A stretch of DNA of 44,442 bases, from assembly GCA_045534225.1 (NCBI GenBank), contig JAZSJJ010000002.1, forward strand, positions 1 through 44,442, read 5' to 3'. Source of the DNA: UMGS1649 sp045534225 (GTDB taxonomy: Bacteria > Bacillota > Clostridia > TANB77 > CAG-465). Position numbers and translations under genes: made by a program. The notes under the pieces are model-generated. The model saw only the letters and a program-made list of their open reading frames with translations. It had not been told where the DNA came from and searched no databases. The first letter of the stretch is position 1, and each line of letters opens with the position of its first letter. This document shows positions 23,762-31,036 of the stretch, in pieces.

Positions 23762-26110
23762 TTATATAATCTTACAAACTATAACCGTTACATCATCTAA
23801 TGTTATTTTATTTTGACGACCGACTATTTTATCCATTATGGCATTCATAAGATCTTTTTCCGTATAGTCTAGTACATTTAATTTTTCTACTAATGCTTGT
23901 AGAACTTGTTTATTAATATCACTTTCTGCTCCATCAGACATTAATACTACATACATACCTTTTACTACTTCTTTTTCTACTGTAGAATGTTGAATGTTAG
24001 CGAGAAGTCCCATTGGCAATGTATCTTGTTTAATTTCTTCTACCTCGTTATTTACAATTACAAACGAACTAGCCGCCCCAAGTTTAATAAACTCAAGTAT
24101 ATTTTTCTTTTCGTTTAGGACACACATATCTAATGTTGAAGAAACTTCTCCGTTTTCTTTAAGCTTAACAAGTCTATTTATTATATTTAATGTTTCCTCG
24201 TTACTAAATCCGTTTTGTCCCATCTTTTCTATCATGTTAATAACAGATGTACTAACTTCTTTAGATTTTTCGCCAGAACCCATTCCATCGCTTATTGCTA
24301 TAACTTTATTGTTATCTTTAAGTTCTGTTACTATATACGAATCTCCACTTACTGAACTGTCTGCTTTTCTTATTTGCTTAACTGTAGCTTTAACTACATA
24401 TCTGCTTGTTGGAAGTAGTTTTATTCTAGAACGTTCTGTCTTACTACTATTTAATACAAGTTTAATAGACATCTTAGTTCCAACCGCATCACTTACAACT
24501 TTTTGTATTTCTTTCTTAGCTTTGTTTATATCTATTATAATATCTGTTATGAACTCATACATTGTATCTTCATCTTCATTTTTAGTAAATGTATCTTCAT
24601 AAACAACATAACCTAAATATTTAAGTTCTTCCCTTATTCTTCTTTGCTCTGCAGTGTCATGTTTAACTACTTCTTTTTCATCTCTTGCTATATTTTTTAT
24701 AAAACTTGAAATTGCTTTATATTCTTCTGCAAGTTTCGCATTAGCTTCATTTTCTTTTTGTTTAACAAAACGCATAAGCTTAACATTGTTATACATATCT
24801 GTTATGTTTTTCATAATTAGCTCTTGCTTTTCACAATCTACCGGAAGCATTGCGCTAGTTATATAGCCATCGTTTTCTAAGCTATTTGCAAGATGTTCTG
24901 AAACAGCTTCAAGTTCATCATTTACACAATTAAATTTATTCGGACATCTTATACATTCATTCTTTTTGTAATCTACAAGATATTTTTTAATTACCTCTTT
25001 AGTCTCAGCAACTGTTTCGTCTGTTACTGCAGTAGTTATGTGTGAAAGGTTATCAAAAACCTCAGATATTGCATTTAATCTGTCTTTTGCATCACTACCA
25101 GCCCCTAGTAAATTTTCATATCCTTTACCTAGGCCAGTGAAACTACCAAACATATCTTCAAGTCTAACAATTATCTTTCTTGGAAGCGCTACTATTATTC
25201 CAGATGCTACTAAAACTTCTGCCAAGCGAACAAATATATTTATATCTTTTTCATACACTCCAGAAAGTATCATATTGCCAATAATAAATAAAGATACAAC
25301 CACCCATTTATTAGCTCTACTAAGTATTCCAGCAAGTAATCCTGAGAATGTAAATGATGTAATTATTAATGAATTAACATTAGGATTAAGTATTGCATAT
25401 ACTAGTCCAACAATTACACCCGATGCTACACCCATCATCCAATCGTTTTTCCAACCAAGGGTTACTATCATTGCAATCAATATTACATTTACTATGCTAA
25501 AACCAAATATATTAATTCCGCTAAAAGGCATTAGCGCAAATGTCACTAAAACACCTAAGCTTATTATTTCTTCTTTAGAGAATATTATCTTTTTACTAAT
25601 ATTTAGAAGCATTGTAAGTCCCGCAGTAAATACCGGATATAACGCTATAACTAATAAAAAGTGAGCTATTCCATCCACTAACAATTTCTTAAATATTAAA
25701 CATGTTATTAAGTTAGATGCTAAAACCGCAACACTTAATTTCATTAATGTTATATATTTTTTACTAAACCCTTCTATCTCCACAATAGAAGCTAAAACAG
25801 TATAAATTACGTATGTAGTTATATAATTTACATACAAACTTAAATCCGACTTAAATATCCCAAACGAAATTAATGTTATTAGCAAAGGTACCATTAAAGG
25901 TATATTAAATATTGTCGCCACACCTAACATTACAAAAGCAAAAGGTTTAAGCCCTATAAATTCTACTGTAGCTGTTAAAAACAGCATAATTATATATGGC
26001 AAAGTTTTAGAATTAATTAATTTCTTAAAAAACCCTTTAACCTCTTTTTTTGTACTATTCGTCTGTATATTTACAGTTTCATTAACTACCAAATCTTTTT
26101 TAAACAACAT
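23762..26110 (-). CDS. spoIIE: Stage II sporulation protein E phosphatase
   Basis: 782 aa. Residues 30-330 carry about ten membrane helices, followed by a central domain (330-560; C-x2-C-x4-C cluster in NECIRCPNKFNC) and a C-terminal PP2C phosphatase (565-782) with VIAISDGMGSGEKSKEVS, STLDMCVLN and MYVVLMSDGAESD as metal-binding motifs. SpoIIE dephosphorylates SpoIIAA to release sigma-F in the forespore and sits at the polar septum through FtsZ. Length is close to Bacillus SpoIIE. SD AAGAGGTG precedes the start. Confidence 0.95.
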   Translation of the reverse strand: MLFKKDLVVNETVNIQTNSTKKEVKGFFKKLINSKTLPYIIMLFLTATVEFIGLKPFAFVMLGVATIFNIPLMVPLLITLISFGIFKSDLSLYVNYITTYVIYTVLASIVEIEGFSKKYITLMKLSVAVLASNLITCLIFKKLLVDGIAHFLLVIALYPVFTAGLTMLLNISKKIIFSKEEIISLGVLVTFALMPFSGINIFGFSIVNVILIAMIVTLGWKNDWMMGVASGVIVGLVYAILNPNVNSLIITSFTFSGLLAGILSRANKWVVVSLFIIGNMILSGVYEKDINIFVRLAEVLVASGIIVALPRKIIVRLEDMFGSFTGLGKGYENLLGAGSDAKDRLNAISEVFDNLSHITTAVTDETVAETKEVIKKYLVDYKKNECIRCPNKFNCVNDELEAVSEHLANSLENDGYITSAMLPVDCEKQELIMKNITDMYNNVKLMRFVKQKENEANAKLAEEYKAISSFIKNIARDEKEVVKHDTAEQRRIREELKYLGYVVYEDTFTKNEDEDTMYEFITDIIIDINKAKKEIQKVVSDAVGTKMSIKLVLNSSKTERSRIKLLPTSRYVVKATVKQIRKADSSVSGDSYIVTELKDNNKVIAISDGMGSGEKSKEVSTSVINMIEKMGQNGFSNEETLNIINRLVKLKENGEVSSTLDMCVLNEKKNILEFIKLGAASSFVIVNNEVEEIKQDTLPMGLLANIQHSTVEKEVVKGMYVVLMSDGAESDINKQVLQALVEKLNVLDYTEKDLMNAIMDKIVGRQNKITLDDVTVIVCKII

Positions 26111-26280
26111 GTGAACACCTCTTATTTTACATATATTACATCAACTATACTATCATTTTTTGTCACAATTTGATTCTAGTTAAATTTTTAATACTCGTTA
26201 TTTATAGCGTATATTCTATTACAAAAACGCCAAAAAATCAAGTAAAAAGCAAGATTATGCTTGCCTAAAACAAATAAAAA

Positions 26281-26307
26281 TAAAAAGGTAGATATTCTAC
26301 CTCTTTA
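26281..26307 (-). terminator. Terminator of the coat-like gene
   Basis: GGTAGA / TCTACC stem with AAAGAG / CTTTTT extension and a T-rich tail on the minus strand, 17 bp after the stop. Confidence 0.7.
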
Positions 26308-26323
26308 TACATATGTATATATT

Positions 26324-26926
26324 TTAATAACAAGATATACAACCTCTTTTTACTAGTTCTGTTAAGAATAATATTCCAAGTGTATCTTTTAAGAAACCAC
26401 CACAGTATGGACATAGACTTCTATCTAAATCTTCTGCATCTTCTGTTTCTGTTCTATCTACTACAACAAGTGCTTTTAATTCTTTTTCTTTCTTCATAAC
26501 TTCACAAAGCATTTCATTCATTTCTTTGTGATACTTATCTTTAGATATAGCCTTAGGCATCATACCCATATTTTCCATCATTATTTTATTAATACTTTTT
26601 TCTACATAAACAATAAGCATCTTGTATGTACCACACATATTTTCTATTGGTTCCATTTTCATCATATTATTCATAGGATAACCATATCCTCTTGCAAAGT
26701 TCCCTGGCATACAACTGTATTCCTTGTTATAATAGTTTGGTATATAGTTCATATTATGATTCACACACGGATTAAACTCCATCATATTATTTTTACATTC
26801 CATATTACCGTATTGATGTGGTACATATCCCATATTATACATTCCACACATTCCTTCGTTATATTTGTTTTCATAAGAGTTATTTCCGTACATTTTACAT
26901 CTGTCATCTACTAAATAATTTTCCAT
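26324..26926 (-). CDS. Met/Asn/Tyr-rich spore coat-like protein
   Basis: 200 aa in two parts. Residues 1-95 are low-complexity and very rich in Met, Asn, Tyr, Cys and His (YNEGMCGMYNMGYVPHQYG, PMNNMMKMEP), as in coat and exosporium proteins. Residues 96-200 form a helical domain (CGTYKMLIVYVEKSINKIM) with a C-terminal CPYCGG and CISC pair, probably binding zinc or forming cross-links. No named coat family is recognised. SD AGGAGG and a sigma-K-like promoter upstream support late mother-cell expression. Confidence 0.65.
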   Translation of the reverse strand: MENYLVDDRCKMYGNNSYENKYNEGMCGMYNMGYVPHQYGNMECKNNMMEFNPCVNHNMNYIPNYYNKEYSCMPGNFARGYGYPMNNMMKMEPIENMCGTYKMLIVYVEKSINKIMMENMGMMPKAISKDKYHKEMNEMLCEVMKKEKELKALVVVDRTETEDAEDLDRSLCPYCGGFLKDTLGILFLTELVKRGCISCY

Positions 26927-26951
26927 AAAAATATTACCTCCTAGTATGGTA

Positions 26952-26978
26952 TATTATATGCTACTAAACTGCATATGT
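26952..26978 (-). promoter_or_regulatory. Sigma-K-like promoter of the coat-like gene
   Basis: AC, 16 nt, CATATAATA, matching the Bacillus sigma-K pattern with the same spacing as at 14977-15003. No sigma-A -35 exists at a suitable distance from its TATAAT. Confidence 0.5.
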
Positions 26979-27037
26979 TCCTACTAGAAGGTAACGACCG
27001 TTTATTATATTTATATATTAAGTTGCATTCTATTCTT

Positions 27038-27295
27038 TTAGAACAGAAACGAAATATCTCCTCTTTCTTTCATATTGTATGTTTGCCACATTTCTGCCGC
27101 AGTGGCTTTAGATATTTCTTTTGAAACACTTGGATACATAGTATGACATAAGTAAAACTTACCGTCTTCTTGTACTATTTCTTGTTCACCCATATTAAAC
27201 ATTACTTCTCTTAACGATTCTTCAGGTTTAAATTCATTTAAGAATGTTAATGGATCTATTGGTATGTATTCATCCATAACTTTGTCTTTTGCCAT
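27038..27295 (-). CDS. Small conserved-looking hypothetical protein
   Basis: 85 aa, soluble and acidic: DEYIPIDPLTFLNEFKPEE, MGEQEIVQEDGKFYLCHTMYP and a helix EISKATAAEMWQTYNMKE. It starts 4 bp after mrnC, so it is in that operon and probably cytoplasmic. No family, motif or metal site is recognised. Confidence 0.6.
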   Translation of the reverse strand: MAKDKVMDEYIPIDPLTFLNEFKPEESLREVMFNMGEQEIVQEDGKFYLCHTMYPSVSKEISKATAAEMWQTYNMKERGDISFLF

Positions 27296-27299
27296 AAGC

Positions 27300-27680
27300 T
27301 TACACCTCTTCTATAATTCTTATACTCCTGTCTATTATATACTCTAAGCGTTCTATTCTTTTTTCTAGATAAAGAAAACCAATAAGCGACTCAAAACCTG
27401 TTGCTATTTTGTATGTTACTACATCTGTATTCTTAGGTACTGTATTTGCTTCTGCGTTTCTTCCTCTTCTAATAATGTCTTTTTCTTCATCGCTAAGCTC
27501 GTTATCCATTGCTGCTACTATTCTTGCTTGAGCTTTAGCACTAACATATTTTATTGTCTTTTTGTGAAGTTTGTTAACCTGTTCGCGCGAATTAGATATT
27601 ACGTGTTCGCGTATATATAGTTCATACACTACATCCCCAATATACGCTAAAGTCTTCACATTAATCTCTCTTGTATCCAC
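27300..27680 (-). CDS. mrnC: Mini-ribonuclease III
   Basis: 126 aa, the usual size for a stand-alone RNase III catalytic domain. LAYIGDVVYELYIREHVI (about 11-28) carries the catalytic Asp of the family; KAQARIVAAM and DEEKDIIRRGRNAEANTVPKN follow, and ATGFESLIGFLYL holds the conserved Glu. It matures 23S rRNA in Bacillota. The start is GTG, seven bases after GAGGT; longer reading would run into the promoter of the divergent gene. Usually next to cysS; here it is followed by a small unknown gene. Confidence 0.92.
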   Translation of the reverse strand: MDTREINVKTLAYIGDVVYELYIREHVISNSREQVNKLHKKTIKYVSAKAQARIVAAMDNELSDEEKDIIRRGRNAEANTVPKNTDVVTYKIATGFESLIGFLYLEKRIERLEYIIDRSIRIIEEV

Positions 27681-27736
27681 TTTATCTACCTCACAAAAAT
27701 TATATATTATATTTTTAGCATTTACAAGCAACTTTA

Positions 27737-27765
27737 TTGTTTTTTTAGCGTTTTTTGTATATAAT
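27737..27765 (+). promoter_or_regulatory. Promoter of the TlpA-like gene
   Basis: TTGTTT, 17 nt, TATAAT, 25 bp before the start codon. Confidence 0.7.
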
Positions 27766-27790
27766 GTGTACATACATAAAGGAGTTATAT

Positions 27791-28405
27791 ATGACAAAAA
27801 AAGAAATAGTACTTATGATTATAATGTTCGTATTAATATTCGGAATGCTTGCTTTCCTATTGTTCTTCATGATAAATAGAGACACAACCACTCCATTACC
27901 TAATGCAGGTAATACAGAAGTCCCTTCCACACATTTAGGACCTCATAAAGATAATATCGATACAGAAACAAATAATACTGTAATTAATACTAACAACGAA
28001 ACAAAAATTAGAATTATTAACCAAATGGACAAATCTATGTTTACAGCAAATAAAAATCTTTTAATTATGTTTGCATCATGGTGTCCTAATTGCCAAGAAG
28101 AAATACTAGAAATTGAAGCTATTATTAATAATTATAAAGATAATAAAGATGTTAATGTTATAGTAATTGCACACGAATTTAATAACGGGGATTATCCTCT
28201 TTCAGGTATAATTACGCTTCTAGAAGAAAATGTTAACTATGGAGATTTTGAAGTATTTGTAGATTTTGGTAGAATAATTCGTGGCACAATTGATCCTAAA
28301 GCAAACACTATCCCAATATCTTATGTTGTAGATAAAGATGGTAAAATTCTAAACAAACATGAACAAAGTTTAACATTAGATAAGGCAATAGAAATGGTAA
28401 AATAA
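27791..28405 (+). CDS. Membrane-anchored TlpA/ResA-like thioredoxin
   Basis: 204 aa. Start at the ATG after AAAGGAG. One membrane helix (about 7-28, LMIIMFVLIFGMLAFLLFF), a Thr/Asn/Pro-rich linker to about residue 85, then a thioredoxin domain: LIMFASWCPNCQEEILEIE with active-site CPNC, and TIPISYVVDKDGKIL with the cis-Pro. An extracytoplasmic reductase, perhaps for protein thiols or cytochrome/spore proteins; no partner is adjacent. It resembles the other membrane thioredoxin at 16477-17103 in layout but not in sequence. Confidence 0.82.
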   Translation: MTKKEIVLMIIMFVLIFGMLAFLLFFMINRDTTTPLPNAGNTEVPSTHLGPHKDNIDTETNNTVINTNNETKIRIINQMDKSMFTANKNLLIMFASWCPNCQEEILEIEAIINNYKDNKDVNVIVIAHEFNNGDYPLSGIITLLEENVNYGDFEVFVDFGRIIRGTIDPKANTIPISYVVDKDGKILNKHEQSLTLDKAIEMVK

Positions 28406-28436
28406 TAATTACATATTACATATTGCACATTATACA

Positions 28437-28470
28437 AATAAAACGAGTAGCAATAGCTACTCGTTTTATT
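28437..28470. terminator. Bidirectional terminator
   Basis: Perfect 15-bp stem AATAAAACGAGTAGC with loop AATA, between the converging TlpA-like and HD-domain genes. Confidence 0.9.
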
Positions 28471-28477
28471 TTGAGAA

Positions 28478-29218
28478 TTAAGGTTTCGGATTGTTGGGTT
28501 TGGGCACTTCAATCTTCTGCTCATCCGGCGCAGGCTCATATTTCTCTAACTCTTTACGAAGTCTCAAAATCTCCGCATAGAAAGATTTAATCTCATGAAT
28601 CAAAGGATAGATTTGAGTTCTCGCGGCATAAAACAGATTTTCGTATCTAGGGTACTTTTTTCTGCAAAACTTAAAGAAGGGCATGTAATAAAGTTCCGTC
28701 TCAAGCGCCTTTCTGTGTCTTGCTTCAAAAGTTTTCTCCTGTAACGTTGTCATGTTGTGCATTCTGTCTGCAGTTTTAATTGCTGCTGCATACGGATCCA
28801 TCGAAATTGCAGTAAGATAATCCATAATTACATCTTCTTGCTTGTAATCCAGACCAGGCTTTTTAGTTACCAAAGATACTAAATGTGCTACATTGTCACC
28901 AAAAAGCGTGGCAATCATTTTTTCAGAATATCCTTCCACATCTTCGACAATATCATGTAAAAGTGCTGCTACAATCGCATCCTCATTGCGGATGTCAAAA
29001 GAAATAAGGGTGTTTGCTACATCGATGCAGTGATTGTAGTAATCCTGCCCGTCATCTCTTGTAAATCCTTTCTCTGCGGACATTTCCTTGCAGACGAGTT
29101 CTAAAGCCTCAATCGACTTAGAATTTATACCAAAAATATTGGTAAGCCGCCTTTCCAAGAATTGCCTGGGAGTTCTGTTTAGTAAGAGATACTTCTTGTA
29201 ATAATACTCTTGCTTCAT
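28478..29218 (-). CDS. RelA/SpoT-type HD-domain hydrolase
   Basis: 246 aa. The HD domain spans 45-180: H at YYNHCIDVA, the metal motif ALLHDIVEDVEGYSE (HD...ED), and AIKTADRMHNMTTL. These are the marks of the (p)ppGpp hydrolase half of RelA/SpoT. The synthetase, TGS and ACT domains are absent, so it is a stand-alone hydrolase-like protein, similar in plan to MESH1-type small alarmone hydrolases. Other nucleotides are possible. GC is well above the flanking aspartokinase. It has its own promoter and terminator. Confidence 0.8.
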   Translation of the reverse strand: MKQEYYYKKYLLLNRTPRQFLERRLTNIFGINSKSIEALELVCKEMSAEKGFTRDDGQDYYNHCIDVANTLISFDIRNEDAIVAALLHDIVEDVEGYSEKMIATLFGDNVAHLVSLVTKKPGLDYKQEDVIMDYLTAISMDPYAAAIKTADRMHNMTTLQEKTFEARHRKALETELYYMPFFKFCRKKYPRYENLFYAARTQIYPLIHEIKSFYAEILRLRKELEKYEPAPDEQKIEVPKPNNPKP

Positions 29219-29288
29219 ACCGTTTTCTCCTTTCTAAATTCATTAAAAATATATAGTTAATATTTTTTCGACTTTTAAATTAGACATC

Positions 29289-29317
29289 ATTATACTCCCA
29301 CATTTTACAAAATGCAA
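29289..29317 (-). promoter_or_regulatory. Promoter of the HD-domain gene
   Basis: TTGCAT, 17 nt, TATAAT, about 70 bp before the ATG, starting 6 bp after the aspartokinase stop. Confidence 0.75.
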
Positions 29318-29322
29318 GCTTT

Positions 29323-30303
29323 TTAGGCATTTTCTATCATTCTTTTATGTATTTTATCTATTAACATATCGCTAACATCTTTTTTTACAACTATGCTTAT
29401 CTTTGTTTCACTAAAGTTTATATCTGAAAACACTACATTATTTTCTTTTGCGATGTTATATAATTCAGATATAACATTTGGATTACTTGTTAATTCTTCG
29501 CCTACCAAAGTTATCTTTACAAGTTCTTTATCTACAGCTAATATTTTAGGGCACTTCATTTCATTTATATGTACATCCTCTATTATTTCTGTTCCTCTTG
29601 TATTATTTTTAGTATTTTTTACTAATACTTTTAGTTTATATTTTTTAGCCATACTAACTGCTCTATTGTGTAAAACTTTCGCTCCGCTACTAGCTGCTTC
29701 TAACATCTCATTATATGACACGCTTTTTAACAATTTGGCATCTTTCACACTATTAGGATCTGCACTATATACGCCATCTACATCTGTATAAATCTCGCAT
29801 CTTTTTGCATTAAGCGCTGCTGCTATAGCTACAGCAGATAAATCACTTCCGCCACGTCCTAGTGTAGTAATGTTACCAAATTTATCTACTCCTTGGAATC
29901 CCGCAACAACTACAACATCGTTATTCTCTAGATGTTTTAATATATTTTCTTTAAGTACCATTTTTATCTTTGCATAAGAATAATTAGAGTCTGTTATTAT
30001 TCCAGCTTGTGAACCAGTAAGTCCTACTGCTTCATATCCAATATCTTTTAACATCATAGTAAGTAAAGAAACTGTAATTATTTCGCCTGTAGATAATAAC
30101 AAATCCATTTCTTTGTTATATGTGTTACTTGTATACTCTTTTGCTTTAGCAATTAATCCATCTGTTGTTTTACCTTGTGCAGATACAACAACTACCACTT
30201 TATTATCCTTTTCTTTTTCTGCTTTTATTTTAGATATTACATGTTCTAAAGATTCTTTATCTTTAACTGAACTCCCGCCAAATTTTTGTACAATTATATC
30301 CAT
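29323..30303 (-). CDS. Short aspartokinase with one ACT domain
   Basis: 326 aa, whereas most aspartokinases have about 400. Kinase domain: IVQKFGGSSV at the start, VVVVAGFQGVDKFGNITTLGRGGSDLSA and EIYTDVDGVYSADP. After residue 255 only one ACT-like unit is present (LVKITLVGEELTSNPNVISELY ... TKISIVVKKDV), matching the second of the usual two. Feedback control by lysine or threonine could therefore differ. It makes aspartyl phosphate for lysine, DAP and DPA synthesis. The start is the ATG preceding DIIVQ, with GGAGG upstream. SD and start lie in a perfect inverted repeat. Confidence 0.9.
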   Translation of the reverse strand: MDIIVQKFGGSSVKDKESLEHVISKIKAEKEKDNKVVVVVSAQGKTTDGLIAKAKEYTSNTYNKEMDLLLSTGEIITVSLLTMMLKDIGYEAVGLTGSQAGIITDSNYSYAKIKMVLKENILKHLENNDVVVVAGFQGVDKFGNITTLGRGGSDLSAVAIAAALNAKRCEIYTDVDGVYSADPNSVKDAKLLKSVSYNEMLEAASSGAKVLHNRAVSMAKKYKLKVLVKNTKNNTRGTEIIEDVHINEMKCPKILAVDKELVKITLVGEELTSNPNVISELYNIAKENNVVFSDINFSETKISIVVKKDVSDMLIDKIHKRMIENA

Positions 30304-30331
30304 AACATACCTCCGTTTATGGTATGTTATG
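30301..30331 (-). promoter_or_regulatory. Hairpin covering the aspartokinase SD and start codon
   Basis: Perfect 11-bp inverted repeat CATAACATACC / GGTATGTTATG with a 9-nt loop. In the mRNA the 3' arm includes part of GGAGG and the whole ATG, so folding would block ribosome entry. A translational switch is inferred. Confidence 0.55.
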
Positions 30332-30383
30332 CAATGTAATAAAAAAACGTTACATCCACCAAATTTCGACACATAAAACACGC

Positions 30384-30423
30384 TTGACTTATCTAAAAAT
30401 CCTGTTATACTTATGTTGTATAA
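30384..30423 (+). promoter_or_regulatory. Promoter and operator-like repeat of the toxin-antitoxin pair
   Basis: TTGACT, 16 nt, TATACT. An inverted repeat TTATAC-N7-GTATAA (30405-30423) overlaps the -10, a usual place for antitoxin binding and autorepression. Confidence 0.6.
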
Positions 30424-30483
30424 AGATAGTGTACTTAGTGTATATATCTATGAAAATATTACATCCAAAGGAGGGTGATATGT

Positions 30484-30702
30484 ATGAATACTACAAATAT
30501 TAAGGGCACTCTTATCCGTGATAATGATCCTGTATGGCAAGAACTATTAACTAATCCTAACATACAAGAATTATTTGACGGAATTGAACAAGCCGAAAGA
30601 GATATAGAAGCTGGAAAAAAAGGTCAAGATTTTGATATGTTCTTTGATAATTTCAATAAGGAACATTTCAATGGAACACTGTTTCAATCTAGTAATTCAT
30701 GA
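30484..30702 (+). CDS. Probable antitoxin
   Basis: 72 aa, acidic, helical: IRDNDPVWQELLTNPNIQELF, then GIEQAERDIEAGKKGQDFDMFFDNFNKE, an acidic helix like the toxin-binding tail of type II antitoxins (compare the 'G....dfd.f...l' ends of RelB/Phd proteins). The ATG is eight bases after AAAGGAGGG. The next frame, overlapping its end by 32 bp, encodes a ParE/RelE-like protein. The call depends on that partner; no DNA-binding motif is clearly seen, although the N-terminus may form a short ribbon-helix-helix. Confidence 0.6.
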   Translation: MNTTNIKGTLIRDNDPVWQELLTNPNIQELFDGIEQAERDIEAGKKGQDFDMFFDNFNKEHFNGTLFQSSNS

Positions 30703-30982
30703 CGCATTTGTTAATTCATTAAATTACAACTTAAGTTATTATATGTATAACAACTTCAATTACTTTAGTAAAGTTATACAATTAACTTATGCGTCTATAA
30801 ATATATTAAAATCTTTTCCTTATATTTACTCTACATTTTATAAATCTTCAAACAAAGACTATAGAAAATTTATTATCTACAATCGATTTATTATTGTTTA
30901 TTATATCGAAAATACTGCCGTCAATATTGTTTATTTCTATGACGGCCGCAAAAATTCTTCTATCAATTTTGAAAATATATAA
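30671..30982 (+). CDS. ParE/RelE-family toxin-like protein
   Basis: 103 aa. The fold pattern fits ParE/RelE: a first strand NLVIHDAFVNSLN, two helices with a Tyr/Asn-rich run, INILKSFPYIYS (as in the 'L..fP..g' of ParE), then three strands DYRKFIIYNRFIIVYYIE and VNIVYFYDGRKN, the last resembling the ParE/RelE C-terminal 'v.i..v.h.rr'. SD AAGGA lies nine bases before the ATG. It overlaps the antitoxin gene, so translation is probably coupled. ParE targets gyrase and RelE cuts mRNA; which applies is unknown. AT content is extreme. Confidence 0.68.
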   Translation: MEHCFNLVIHDAFVNSLNYNLSYYMYNNFNYFSKVIQLTYASINILKSFPYIYSTFYKSSNKDYRKFIIYNRFIIVYYIENTAVNIVYFYDGRKNSSINFENI

Positions 30983-30983
30983 A

Positions 30984-31015
30984 ATAAAACCCGCTATATA
31001 TTAATATATAACGAG
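30984..31015. terminator. Terminator between toxin and ABC-F genes
   Basis: CTCGTTATATAT / ATATATAGCGGG stem (several wobbles), with TTTTATTTT on the minus strand after the ABC-F gene. Weaker in the plus direction. Confidence 0.6.
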
Positions 31016-31036
31016 CTCATTTATTATATTTAATTA

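Noticed and set aside
26144..26168. Spo0A box near spoIIE (TTTGTCACAA)
   Set aside because: Only about five of seven core positions match TGTCGAA and the spacing to TATAGT is unusual; not strong enough to annotate.
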